NCBI GenBank assembly: GCA_018417955.1
Contig: JACTVC010000001.1
Coordinates: forward strand, 4,278,001 to 4,342,000
DNA: 64,000 nt
From: Laccaria trichodermophora
Taxonomy: Eukaryota; Basidiomycota; Agaricomycetes; Agaricales; Hydnangiaceae
Reading direction: 5' to 3'
Numbering within the stretch: the stretch's first letter is position 1; each line of letters begins with the position of its first letter. The translations under genes were made by a program, and so were the position numbers. Below the pieces are notes generated by a model. That model saw only the letters and a program-made list of their open reading frames with translations. It had not been told where the DNA came from and made no database searches. This document shows positions 36,850 through 47,174 of the stretch, in pieces.

Positions 36850-37450
36850 TTCATATGTTTTTCCAATTTTTCTGCTATTTTCTGGCTATTTTTGGATATA
36901 TTACCATATTTGGAAATGCACCCTGGACCCTGAAAACAACCCCAATGTCATCACCAACAGTGAGCACCACCCTGCCATTTTTTCCTGAATTTTTGGCTAT
37001 TTTTGGATATATTACCATATTTGGCAATGCACCCTGGACCCTGAAAACAACCCCAATGTCATCACTAACAATGAGCACGACCTGCGATTTTTTTCTGATT
37101 TTTTGGCTATTTTCTGGCTATTCTTGGCTATATTACCATATTTGGCAATGCGTCCTAGACCCTGAAAACAGCCCCCGACATCGTCACTAACAGTGAGCAC
37201 CATCCCCCATTTTTTTCTGATTTTTTCCCTATTTTATTGCTATTTTTCATTTGGAAAAGCGCATATTTCCTTATTTGGAAATGCGCCCTGGACCCTGAAA
37301 ACAGCCCCCAACGTCGTCACTAACAGTGAGCACCATCCCCCATTTTTTTCTGATTTTTTCCCTATTTTATTGCTATTTTTCATTTGGAAATGTGCCCTGG
37401 ACCCTGAAAACAGTGCCTGATGTCGTCACTAACAGTGAGCACAACCCCAA
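36850..37450 (+). repeat. About 115-bp tandem array, 5 copies
   Basis: Each unit contains GCCCTGGACCCTGAAAACAG, then CGTCACTAACAGTGAGCACC and a T-rich stretch with GGCTATTTT. The units lie inside element A upstream of its transposase. No function is visible. Confidence 0.85.
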
Positions 37451-37664
37451 GCTCATCGGCACACCCTATGTACAGCCTACACCAATGGCACATCATGGCT
37501 CTTGGTAAACTACCTTTTGGTAAACTGTCCCTTGGCAAACTATTCACTGGACAACTACCCATTCTAATATAAGATGCTTTTTGGGAAAGTGTCCATTATT
37601 CATATATGAAAGTAACAGCTACTGGTGCGACACTGATTCTGCTATCCATGAGCACGTGCTTGGC

Positions 37665-37770
37665 ACTGTAAAGTCAAAAGAAAACATTAATAAAAAGAAA
37701 ACATATGAGAAAAGAAAAAAGAAAACGAAAAAAGAAAGAAAAAAGAAAGAAAAAGACGAAAAAAGGGAGG
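37665..37770 (+). repeat. Purine-rich (A/G) tract
   Basis: About 100 bp of almost pure A and G (GAAAAAAGAAAG-type) form a strongly asymmetric strand, pyrimidine-rich on the transposase-sense side. It precedes the GC-rich leader block of element A. Confidence 0.8.
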
Positions 37771-37779
37771 CAGGGGTAC

Positions 37780-38320
37780 GTATGGTGTTTGCTTGGACCT
37801 GGGGGGTGTTTTGAGACCCGCGTCCCCCTGATTGCGATCCTGCGCGGTTTCCCTGTGGACGTGAGTCAGTGGGTTCGAGATGGGGAGGAGAGAGCACACG
37901 ACCGATGGCGCGATTGCCATCGATTGTGTGGGTACGACGCACCTTGCAGCGGCAGGGCCTTTCTTGCCCTGTCCTCATGTTGCTTTCTTTGCTCCTCTGC
38001 CTCTTGATTTCGTTGTTGAGTTTTTGACGGCGGTGTCAGTGTCTTATGCGTTTACATTGTTGTCGGCGTTGTTGTTGTTGTTGTTGGTTTTGGTGCCACG
38101 TCGACTTTGTTTGACGGGTTTCTGGTCTGCGTTCGACGCTTGGTGTTTGCGTGAGTCGGCAGCGGCTTTGGCGGATGCTTTGGACGACGGTTTCAGCGCC
38201 ATGGGCGGTGTTGTCGTGGGTATGGTGTGTGGGATGGTGGTGGGGGGAAGAAAGGAAGGCGACGTGGCAACGCAAACAGCACATGTTCAGCATGCGGAAC
38301 GTGCCGAGCGTCGGGGGTGA
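37780..38320 (-). promoter_or_regulatory. A leader: GC-rich block
   Basis: This block sits in the same position relative to the 5' terminus as the leaders of B-F. It contains GGCGACGTGGCAACG at 38,259-38,273, the motif shared by several elements. Frames on both strands (for example 37,880-38,320) are unrecognised. I treat it as a promoter or leader rather than a gene. Confidence 0.4.
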
Positions 38321-38351
38321 TATATAGTGCTAGTTTGCACTATATATCTAA

Positions 38352-38445
38352 GCCTCTGTGGTTCAATGGTTAATTGTGTGGTCATCTTGGCCACTACATT
38401 CCATGAGCTTGAGTGTTCAATTCTCGTTGATGCACTTTATTTTTT
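38352..38445 (+). ncRNA. tRNA-like Pol III unit in element A
   Basis: An A-box-like TGGTTCAATGG (38,359-38,369) and a B-box-like GTTCAATTC (38,415-38,423) are spaced as in a tRNA, and a T6 run follows at 38,440-38,445. The cloverleaf stems are degenerate (the T stem has mismatches), so this is a tRNA-derived or SINE-head-like sequence rather than a working tRNA. It points outward to the 5' terminus. A perfect hairpin (ATATATAGTGC/GCACTATATAT) lies just upstream at 38,323-38,348. A related unit is in element F. Confidence 0.5.
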
Positions 38446-38489
38446 ATATATAATAAATAATGTAATACAACTGAAGGCTATGCATCCAT

Positions 38490-38725
38490 ATGGATTCCAG
38501 ATGGAGTCTCACTGGGTCCCTGTGTTCTGAGGTGGAGTCCATGTTGGAGTCCATGTTGTCCACATGGTCCAACTGGACTCCAACTGGACTCCAGCTGGAA
38601 TCCAGATGGATTCTAGACAAAAAATTGGCTGGGTTACCACCAAAAAAAAATTGTCTAAAATCCACCTGGACTCCAGGTGGATCCATGGAGTCCATCTGGA
38701 GTCCACATGGAATCTGTGGGGGAGA
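38490..38725. repeat. A 5' subterminal repeats
   Basis: Words such as TCCATCTGGAGTCCA, TCCAACTGGACTCC and TCCAGATGGA occur in both orientations, matching the set at the A 3' end. Confidence 0.75.
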
Positions 38726-38744
38726 GTAAAGTCCTCCTTTAGGC

Positions 38745-39124
38745 TAATATTTTAAAATTATGAATTGGTAAATTTATTAACATGTCTACTGGCTTTAAAA
38801 CGAGCCCAAGAACGTTAAATTCGGTTAGGAATTGGTGATTCTATACAATAAATCTGGTACATCTACTATTTCCAAAAATATTTTACAATTTAATTCATAT
38901 CTCTCTCGATTCTTTACCAAATTGTATGTTCTTGGGTGCGTTTTAAAGGGTATTTAAGGGGCTACAAAAGACCGGTCCAAACTGGTTAAAACCGGTTCAC
39001 GTTAACCAGTTTTCTTGCAGTCTAAACATCTCAAAAATAAAAGACCGTAACTGCAGGTCCGGTCTTTTGCAGTCTTGGTCCGGTCTGGTTACAGTTTTTT
39101 TCCAATCATGAGACCAGACTTCTA
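38745..39124. mobile_element. Right part of element K
   Basis: This is the continuation of 18,130-18,321 on the other side of A. It is rich in AAGACCGG and AACCGGTT words and ends in AGACCAGACT. Ends and class are uncertain. Confidence 0.4.
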
Positions 39125-39130
39125 AATGCT

Positions 39131-39397
39131 ATGCCCACCATTCACAAGTGCCCACTGCTGTCAATGACAATGAGTCTCCATGGCAACAACCTTCAATCAA
39201 ATGTTGATGAGAATGTGAGCAAGCACCAGAAGGGTGAGGAGGATGAATCCATGCCAGCAGATGCAGGTGATGGTGCCATTGAGTCCCAGAGACAGCAGAA
39301 CAAGGGCAAAGGGAGGAAGGAGAAGAGAAAGAAAGGGAAGAAGGGAAGCAAACAGTGCATTGAGCACACCAATTTCATCACACATGCATACTAACCT
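39131..39397 (+). other. Short Lys/Glu-rich open frame before E
   Basis: The frame MPTIHKCPLLSMTMSLHGNN continues to a Lys/Arg-rich stretch and stops near the E insertion. It lies within element I. No homology is recognised, and it may be a remnant of the element's own coding sequence. Confidence 0.25.
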
Positions 39398-39789
39398 CGT
39401 ACTTCTCAGTCCCCCTATGAATCCTGCAGGACTGGCCAGAGTCCTGCCAAGCTCTGCCAAACTCAGCAGGACTGGGACAGAGTTTGGCAGGATTTTTGCT
39501 GGACCAGAGTAGATTATTGAAAATTCCAGATGGATCATAACATGTGGCTTAATAAAACAACTCTAATAACCTGATCACTTCAATAACTTGATCTCATAAT
39601 TTCTCAGATAGTTAGGATTGTAATGAGAGAATTGTATATTCAATAAAAGGATAATTCTATTTGTGAACCCCCTCCTCTTCTATGTAAGAACCCGGTTCAC
39701 ATGGCCGGAGGTCCAGTTCAGCGGCAGATGATAAGAATATTTATTCATTACATAATTAAGTAGATTGACAGGTGTACCACCTCCTCTGT

Positions 39790-39990
39790 TAAATTTGACT
39801 TGGCTCAAATCACTAGGCGGTTTTGGGATCAGCGAGGGCGGAGACAAGAACAGACTCGCTGGCTTCAGACTATTATGGGGCAGCTCATGAATAAGGAAGT
39901 TCTATGCGAGCCTCTCAAAGAGCTTGCTGAAGGCATAAGTCCCTCCCTTCCTCCCTCCCTCAACTCCGTCAAAGGCATGCATACTAGTAA
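39790..39990 (+). pseudogene. Captured PEX19-like fragment
   Basis: Reading across one frameshift near 39,868 gives GISEGGDKNRLAGF followed by QTIMGQLMNKEVLCEPLKEL. The second part is the conserved C-terminal region of PEX19, the peroxisomal membrane-protein import receptor, whose family typically shows a QLxSKEVLYEPLKE-like string here. The frameshift and lack of flanking PEX19 sequence make it a dead fragment. It is transcribed, if at all, antisense to the direction of the E leader. Confidence 0.65.
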
Positions 39991-41150
39991 GAGTAGCACA
40001 TAGTGCGTCGGACGATGAGTACACTATTGGGATGGTTTTGAATCCTCTAGATGGCCACAGTGGATGCGCCACGGTAGGTGCAAAGCACTACTCGATTTGT
40101 AAGAATAAATGAAGGTAGATAGTCGAACACATGCTTGCCTATCTCAGCTGAAAGACGTGTAGTAGTACTGTGCAACAGGGCCCTTTACCTCTGCTTCGAA
40201 AACCAGGAACAAGCCATCTTGAAGCCATCATGAAGATCCCAGCCAAGCACCCCGACCCTTTGTTCTTCTCTGCTGCAAGTGAAGCGATCACCATGGAATC
40301 CAGAATTCGCATGGGATGTGCTCAAAATCTTGATTCCCAATGTATTGGCCCACAATCCCTGGAAAGACAACCCTGGAGAATCAGAGTAAATTGTAATGGA
40401 AAGGCTAGATGGTGTGGTGCTTTAAAAGTGGTGGAAAAGGATGCGTTTTCATGAAAATTTTGAATGTGGGTTACGTGCACCGTATGACCATATTGGGAGT
40501 TCATGTTTTAGAAATGATGTTGCAGCTGTACCAGACAAGGGGGACCTTGAGCCGGCAGAGAATATGCAGTATTTTGGAGGGTGAGGGTGAGATATAGGGC
40601 TGGGCCCATTGCTGAACAGTTGTGGTGGCGAGATGAGAGGGAAACATTGGATGTTGACCAAGGCCCATGTACGTTGCCTCTCGAGGCTCAACTAGGCTCA
40701 ACTTCTTCGCCTTCCCTAACTTCCCTGCAGTGTGTGATAAAACCTGGAGGGTGCAAAGATCAAGAAAAACGCATCTGAAAGGCACCCTTTCACCACCATC
40801 CAGCTTTCCAAACTGCAGAAGAGCACCTGAAGGTCCTCGACAAAGTCACCCTTGTATTCTCCAGGACACATGTCCCATGGTGCTTTCCGAAGCTGGGCAA
40901 CAGCTCCATCAGAGAGTGTATGAGTGATCTCAGGACTGGCGGCGGCTTCAAAACGACAGCCTCAAGTCAACGTTGGCCATTGGTGGGCATGGGAGCAGCA
41001 GTTGCGCTGCATTCGACAGTTGGTGGGCTTTGGGTGCAGGTCCTGGCGCTATTGTGCTACAGTAAAACAATTGAGCATTGTTGTTTGTGATCTGGTGGGA
41101 TCACTGGCAGCGACACTGAAACTGGCCGAAAATGGATGAACCCCCAAAAC
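39991..41150 (+). other. Other host-like exon fragments in E
   Basis: Coding-like islands without repeats can be read, for example PEFAWDVLKILIPNVLAHNP near 40,295-40,360 and VTLVFSRTHVPWCFPKLGNS near 40,843-40,905. They are separated by stops and intron-like sequence. I do not recognise the parent genes. Composition differs from the KDZ leader. Confidence 0.35.
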
Positions 41151-41239
41151 TTTCATAATTCTTTGTCAGCATCAACCCTAGGGTTCACCGCATGAAGGGG
41201 GTTCATGAATAGAATTATCCTCAATAAAACTACATAAAA

Positions 41240-42200
41240 CTATCTATCTACTACATTGAAAGGAAAGGGGGGAGGGAATGGTGGGCAGAGAGTGTGGTGA
41301 GAGGGATGGAGAGCAGAGAGTGTGGTGGAGAGGGGTGGAAGGCAGAGAGTGTGATAGAAAGGCATGAAAGGGAGGGGGGAGGGACTGGTACACTGAGGAT
41401 GAAAGGGAGGGGGGAGGGCATGGTGGAATGGTTGGGTGAGAGAGGGGGTTGATGGAGGGAGGGTGAGTGATGGAGGGAGGGTGAGTGATGGAGGGAGAGG
41501 TGTGATGGAGGGAGGGGTGGTATGGTGTGATGGAGGGGGAGACAATGGGGGGGGTACTCACATGGTGCCCTAGAAATCAACGACGTCCTTTGTCGTTTAA
41601 TTGCCACATCGCCGATGGCGACGTGGCACCTGGATTCCATCGTGATACGTGGGTGGACACCTTCATTCGTGGGCGGTCAGTCATCTTCATGCAGGGGGCG
41701 GTCGTTGTCCTACGTGGGCAGTCGGTTTCCTTCGTGTGCACTCGTTTTCGTCTGTGCACACTCGTCTTCATTCGTGGGCACGGCACTCACGTCGCGTCGT
41801 GTCCTCCTCATTGTCGTGTCCTTGTGTCGTGTGTCCTTGCATCATTTGCCCCTCGTTGTCATCCCATGGCCTCATTGTTGTGGCCTCACTCCGTTCCGTC
41901 GTTGGCATGTTGTCAGTGTGTGGGGCACCCAGTTTCCATGTGCTTCTGTTCGTGGGTGCCTGCAGTCATTCCGGGATGGTGGTGGGTGTTTCGAGGTGGT
42001 GGTGGTGGTTTTCGTGGGTGGTGGTGGCCGTTTTCGTGTGTGGGCATCCATTTGTGGTCATCTGGGTGCATTCATCACCGTTTGGGCAGTGGACCTTCAT
42101 TTGTGGGCATGCATCTTTGTTTTTCGGGTGGTTGTGGGTTGGCATTGACGTTGGGTGTCGCGTCATGGTTGTCGTCAGGTTGTCGTCGTGGTGGTTGAAG
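41240..42200 (-). promoter_or_regulatory. E leader: strand-biased block with hairpin
   Basis: G-rich repeats (GGGAGGGTGAGTGATGGA) span 41,265-41,550. At 41,600-41,631 there is an imperfect palindrome, TTGCCACATCGCC-GAT-GGCGACGTGGCACC, matching the hairpin in element D. On the sense strand it is followed by CCATGTGAGTACC, a possible splice donor. Long Val/Ser/Cys frames in this block are repeat-derived. Confidence 0.5.
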
Positions 42201-43002
42201 AAGAGAAAGTGATGTCACACATTGTGACATTACTGTTATGTTTAACCTCCCATGTGAGATTAGCTGTATAAGGTCATGTGACCTATTCAATGCACCCCAG
42301 TCCTGGATGAGGTGAAATCTCAGTCCTCAGGACTGGCCTGAGTCCTGCAGAGCTCAGCTGTGATGCTCCTGCCAATCCAATATGGATGCTCTATGTCTGA
42401 AAACCACCTGAGCTTGGCAGAGCTCTGGCAGAGCTCGGCAGGAATCATAGGGGGACAATAAAGACCTCACTAACCTACCCACCCTCGTTTTTTCACTTTT
42501 TCTCTAGCAAAATGGCAACACAGCACACAGCAGAAGATGCAAAAGGTGTCCCTGTAAGTTGACACTGTAAGTACCCTTGCTATACACTCTCATTTAGAAA
42601 ATATACTAAGGACTAACATTTTCTCAGCAGCACCCATGTCAACACTGCTGGCTTTGTTTTTGCCAGCACCCACCTCGATTTCATTCATGCCCACCTCAAC
42701 TGCCTCAATTTCAGCCATGCCAATCTCATCCACATTGATTTCACAAGTGTCATCTCACATCCCTCACTTGAGAGTTCACAGGGTTCAGTTCAGGTGGCAG
42801 AAAGAAGAGTGGTATGATTTTGATTCAAAGTGACTTGGGGTTTGGAAACATTTCCATAGACAAGTGATTCTTTGTACACTAGTTAGATACATTCAATATA
42901 CATTTTATATATTCAAGTATAGTGTGGCAAGGAAAATTGAAGGCCAAAATTAGCATAAGGTCAGCATCAGGGATCCCCAAGGACAGCCCAGGCTACCCCA
43001 AA

Positions 43003-43075
43003 CCTCAGTGCACCTCAGGACAACCTCAGTGCACCTCAGGACAACCTCAGTGCACCTCAGGGCAACCTCAGGTTG
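43003..43075 (+). repeat. 21-bp tandem repeat, 3-4 copies
   Basis: The unit is CCTCAGTGCACCTCAGGACA plus one base. It lies near the right end of element I, and further CCTGGATACCCTCAGGG-type words follow. Confidence 0.8.
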
Positions 43076-43380
43076 CTACTGGGAAATCAAAAAAAGGAAC
43101 CTGTACTTGAGGGTGCTCCAGGGTGCCCTGATGCCCTGAGTTCCATGACAGCCTCTGGGTATCCAGGGTCTACCCTGGATACCCTCAGGGAAGAAGTGAT
43201 CTTCCTGATGTTTGATCTCTGGATCAAAAAGGTTGATGATTTGGACTGTTTCAGACTGTTTCCAGGCCAATTGGAGTGAAAAATATGGGAGGTTGAATTT
43301 TTTTTTGATGGCCTGTTGGCAGGACTAACTAACCATCCCTATATGGCATTTTCAAATCCTGGACCCCCCTTGATGTAATA

Positions 43381-44750
43381 CCATTGCAAAAACTTTGATT
43401 AAGTCACAAAACTTTATTCCAATGTTTGTTTACACAAAATTTACTAAATATGTATGCTTGTACCTTGACATTAGTAGATGAGTGATTGCAGTAGTTTATC
43501 ATGCAGCTGGAAATCCTTCTGTGAGTCTCTTCCATCAAAAAAGAAATATGCAGCAGCAGAATCAAATCTCTTGAGAATTTTGTGAATTATTGCTGAGCTG
43601 TGAAGAGAAATTTTAATTTAATTTCATAAAAATGTTGAAATAATCAACCTTAAAATGGTTTTCCCAGAGCCAGCTGGATACTGTCAATAATGTATAAATT
43701 TACCAATTTTGGCAGAAAACTTACATTTTCCTTTGATCCAGAGAAAGCCAGGCTGTTTGAGCCACCCATAAAATGAATTTCCCTTGAGAAACCATTGACA
43801 GGTGTCTGGCTGACTCTCCAGAATTGCATGTGCAGCATTGTAGTTAATAGACTCTTTGGGTGGAGAAAGCCACTTATAAATCTCCTTCCCTGTAACAAAG
43901 AATGAAGTCAATTACATATTTGAGCTAAGAACCTTCAATAATACCCAGTTGCTCATCCCTAATCATCTCAAGGGTGATTTGAATATTTGGGTCCACACCT
44001 ACCAATCACAAACAACATTAAGATGAATAGGATGCTTTTCTTACTACTTACCCTGATTGATGGTACCTATTAAAATATAAGTGAAGGCAATAAAATATGA
44101 TGGTCCAAATGCAACAAGCCATAGTTGGGGCCTGTGTTCACATTTCAAGCTGAAATCTCATTTATAATTTCAGCTTGAAAGTTTGTTGAGGACCCTGCAT
44201 GGTCTGTCTAATTTGAGCAAGCCTGAACTGTATTTATAAGAGTACTGACTAGCAGGCATCAGTTCTGCATTCAAAGCAGAAGGAATAGATAGAGCAATAG
44301 GCAGGTCAGAACTTGGAAGATCTAAACAGTGTTATCAGAAATAGAATATAGAGACTTGAAGCAAGCATGAACCTGTCAAGATAGGAGAAGGGTGTTGCAA
44401 GAAATCAGCAGCTCCTTGCATGGGACCTTCAATCTGATCAACTGTGAGATAAGAATTAATGAAGGTTAGTATGAATGTTATGGCAAAGAGATTGAGGGGT
44501 ATCTCATGGGCAACAGTCATTTCAAGAACAGGGGCAATTGATGGAGTGGTAGGCAGGTAAGAACTCAGGAAATCTATATCAGTGTTACCAATGATAAATG
44601 ATAGAGGTTTAGGGTTAGTGCAGACCAGTGGAGATAGGTCAAACTTGTTGCAAGCACTTGAGCCCATGTCAAACAAAGCAAAAAGAGCCATACCATCTAC
44701 AGCAGTAAAGATGCAGCAGTGAATGAAGACAAATGGCATATGTGGTAGTG
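43381..44750 (-). pseudogene. NACHT-ankyrin gene, truncated copy 2
   Basis: This matches the first receptor locus, but the region equivalent to 2,015-4,640 (all ankyrin repeats and most of the NACHT domain) is deleted. CCTTGACATTAG joins directly to the exon with GATGAGTGATTGCAG near 43,483. The P-loop exon is kept (the complement of GGCTCTGGGAAAACC near 43,660-43,675), as is the conserved exon with YKWLSPPKESINYNAAHAIL. The left-hand flank continues across element I at 14,586-14,642. It cannot encode a receptor. Confidence 0.75.
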
Positions 44751-44861
44751 TCATCATAGTTGTTGTGGTGGTTGTAGTGGTAGCAGTAACAAACTGAAAT
44801 TGCCTAAGTTCAAAAATGTGAGTTGAGCATGTCACATGACATCCCACAACCATACCACCTT

Positions 44862-45834
44862 CCAGGCTCCAAAATGCAGCCACTCGTCTCACTCAATGAG
44901 CCTCTAAATACTATTAGTGTATGACAAATGTGATCATTGATTGGAAAGAACAGATAAACAAAGGTAAGGACTCAAGCTCACAAGAGAGCAGCTGCTGGAA
45001 AAGTCAGTTGGGAAACTCTGAGACCATTGATTAATTCTAACATTGGGTTCCAAATCTGTAGGGTGCATGTTGTGACCAAAGTATGACATGCCTGAGTGAG
45101 TGGAGTGCAAGGGAGTGCATGCTAGTGCACAGTGTCAAGAACAGATTCCAGGTCCTCAATAATTGATGAGTGTAAATGGATGGCCTCCAAAAATGTTTTT
45201 CAATAGAGTTTTGTGAAGAAATTGGTGGGTTGTAATCTCTGAATCCTCAAAATCAGAGGCCTTCCTAAATTTTACTTCATTGAGGTATTGTAGATTTGCA
45301 AACTGGAATCATTTGGGCCCTTACATTACAATACTGGTTTGAACCTTATGCAGGTCTTGTGCAGATCTCCTTCAAGTTTGTAACAAGAAAAGCAAAACAA
45401 AAGAGCATTTATAGGCTTGCACATATATAATTTTGAACTGATATGACATTGGTGAAATGTCCACATTGGAGATTGGGCATGATGAGTATATCATTGTGAT
45501 CTGCTGCAGCAAAGTTCTGAACCTTTCATCCTAAATGTTCCAAAGCCTCTCCTCTAGCATTTGCTGTTGGGTTTGAGCCCCAAGTCCAAACAAGGGTCTG
45601 TCATGCAGGCCCAGAAAGACCTTGGAGTTGGGACCCAACATTAGGGTTAATCAATGATCTCCAAGCTCCCTGACTGACTTTTCCAGCAGCTGCTCTCTCG
45701 CAAGCTTGAGCCCTTTCCTTTATTTGTTTGTTCACTCCCATCAATGATCACATCATAAGATTAGTCATACTGCTAATGCTAATAGTATGTAGAGGCTCAT
45801 TGAGTGAGATGAGTGGCTGCTTTTAGGAGCCTGG
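44862..45834. mobile_element. Element J: inverted-repeat DNA element
   Basis: The arms at about 44,862-45,060 and 45,610-45,834 are reverse complements. Both start CCAGGCTCC and contain CTCACTCAATGAGCCTCTA. CCACCTT flanks both ends, giving a 7-8 bp target duplication. It interrupts the dispersed repeat. No coding capacity. Confidence 0.6.
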
Positions 45835-47174
45835 CCACCTTCCATCAATTCACTCTTATACTTTCTAAGGCAGCATGTAGCTATAACTTGACAAGTTTTC
45901 CACCTTTTGGTCTCTATGTAGGCTTTTTTTAATTGCTTTATTTACATGAATGCAACCCACCTTACGGAATAAAGAAATTTGAAGTACTTCACAAACTGTA
46001 GCATAAACTATTTGGCCTGTAGTAGAGATGTAACATATAACATATTATCATGAGTTCTCCTCCGTTTCATGTGATTTTAGACTTGTTAGAAGTGCATGAG
46101 TTAGAGCATTAAAACAGGTTTGAGAGCCTTTAATATTTTGACATTTAAGGCGACCTCCGATAACATTTACCATTTTTGGGCAGATTCTTTGCCAGTAATT
46201 GGTCCATAGCCCTGCAAGTTTTGCACCAAATGCTATGTATATAGATGCGTTGAAAAATGCTTAAACACTGCCTTTGAGTGCAAAAGAGAACACAAAAAAG
46301 GATTATGTTTTGCAAAGGATACCTCATCTTCTTTGTTGTTGCAATTTTTGCAGGTCATTCAATCTCTGGACAGTGGTGTACTTTCTTCTTGTTCCAGTCT
46401 TATTTTGATCATACATGATTTCTATACAATAATGAATGTTCTTTCTAATGACTAATGATATCTAGTATACTTGTAGTTTCAGGTTATCTCAGGCAGGGCA
46501 TTCAGTAGATGCACTATGGAACCATAACAATAGAAATTGGATTTTGTCCCAATGGCTCATAGGGCTACCCAAATGGCGCCAACGCTGATGCACACTATGG
46601 TACAATGGGTGGGCCTGATGGGATACTGACAGTTAAGGTTGAATGGTGGGCCCAATGTTTAAGCCAAATAAATCACTGCAGACACACCATTTGGCCCAAT
46701 TATGGTAGTAATAAGTAGGTGGTATTGGCCTAAGGGTAATGGTTGGGCCCAACACTGAAGGAATGTAATGGGCATATGTTTGGCCCAATCACACATGAAT
46801 ACATTATGGGCTAAAGTTGTGGCCAACATAATTTCTGTCCCTAATGGCATAAGTTGGGCCCAACGGCTCATGAGGTAGCTTAAGGTGCCTATGTTGGGCC
46901 ATCCTCTGTACAAGTATATGGTTCATTGTTGGGCCCAATGTGTGGCCCAGCAATTTTCCAGATGTTGCGGTCTGGAGAAAATTTGCGGAGTTCCCGGATA
47001 TTTGGCTTGAACCTTGTGGGAATCCAGATATTGTGCTTGGCAGTAAATTCTCAGGATTCCCAGATATTGCATTTCTGGAATTTGGCTTGAATCCAGGTGG
47101 GAATCTGGATATTGCGCTCGGCAGTAAATTCTCGGGATTCCCGGATATTGTGTTTCCGGAATTTGGCTTGACCC

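Larger units (their letters stand above)
18322..38736 (-). mobile_element. Element A: KDZ transposon, TSD CTTTAGGC
   Basis: The 5' end is on the right (minus strand) and reads GAGGACTTTACTCTCCCCCA. The 3' end on the left reads CAGTACTTTACACTCCCCCA. A perfect 8-bp duplication, CTTTAGGC, lies at 18,314-18,321 and 38,737-38,744. Subterminal repeats at both ends use the word TCCATCTGGAGTCC. Without nested element B the element is about 6.7 kb. It holds one damaged transposase gene, a foldback, a 115-bp tandem array, a purine-rich tract, a GC-rich leader and a tRNA-like sequence. Confidence 0.9.
39398..42468 (-). mobile_element. Element E: KDZ-type non-autonomous element with host cargo, TSD ACTAACCT
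   Basis: The left (3') end reads CGTACTTCTCAGTCCCCC. The right (5') end, reverse-complemented, reads GAGGTCTTTATTGTCCCCC. A perfect 8-bp duplication, ACTAACCT, lies at 39,390-39,397 and 42,469-42,476. Subterminal repeats use CAGAGCTCTGCCAAG/CAGGACTGG words. There is no transposase. The interior holds a PEX19-like fragment and other host-like exons, and the 5' part is a leader block, so it resembles a gene-capturing (Pack-type) element. Confidence 0.9.
14643..43372. mobile_element. Element I: outermost nested DNA transposon, TSD ATGTAATA
   Basis: The left end reads CAAGGGGGGTCCAGGATTT and the right end is its exact reverse complement. The 8 bp ATGTAATA flank both ends (14,635-14,642 and 43,373-43,380). 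The sequence outside the two ends joins into one locus: 14,586-14,642 matches 1,861-1,915 and 43,381 onward matches 1,917 onward, the 3' flank of the NACHT-ankyrin gene. This locates the empty site independently. No transposase of its own was recognised. Most of the 28.7 kb is later insertions (H, A, B, C, E). The class is uncertain; an 8-bp duplication fits hAT or similar. Confidence 0.8.

Noticed and set aside
38352..38445. A genuine tRNA gene
   Set aside because: Promoter boxes are present, but the T stem and the acceptor pairing are mismatched. Described as tRNA-like only.
41240..42212. Protein-coding gene in E (frames of about 180-220 codons)
   Set aside because: The sequence is a G/T-rich repetitive leader shared in position and hairpin with D. 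The frames are Val/Ser/Cys low complexity and overlap in three frames.
43003..43075. Possible CRISPR-like array
   Set aside because: These are direct tandem units without spacers, in a eukaryotic sequence.
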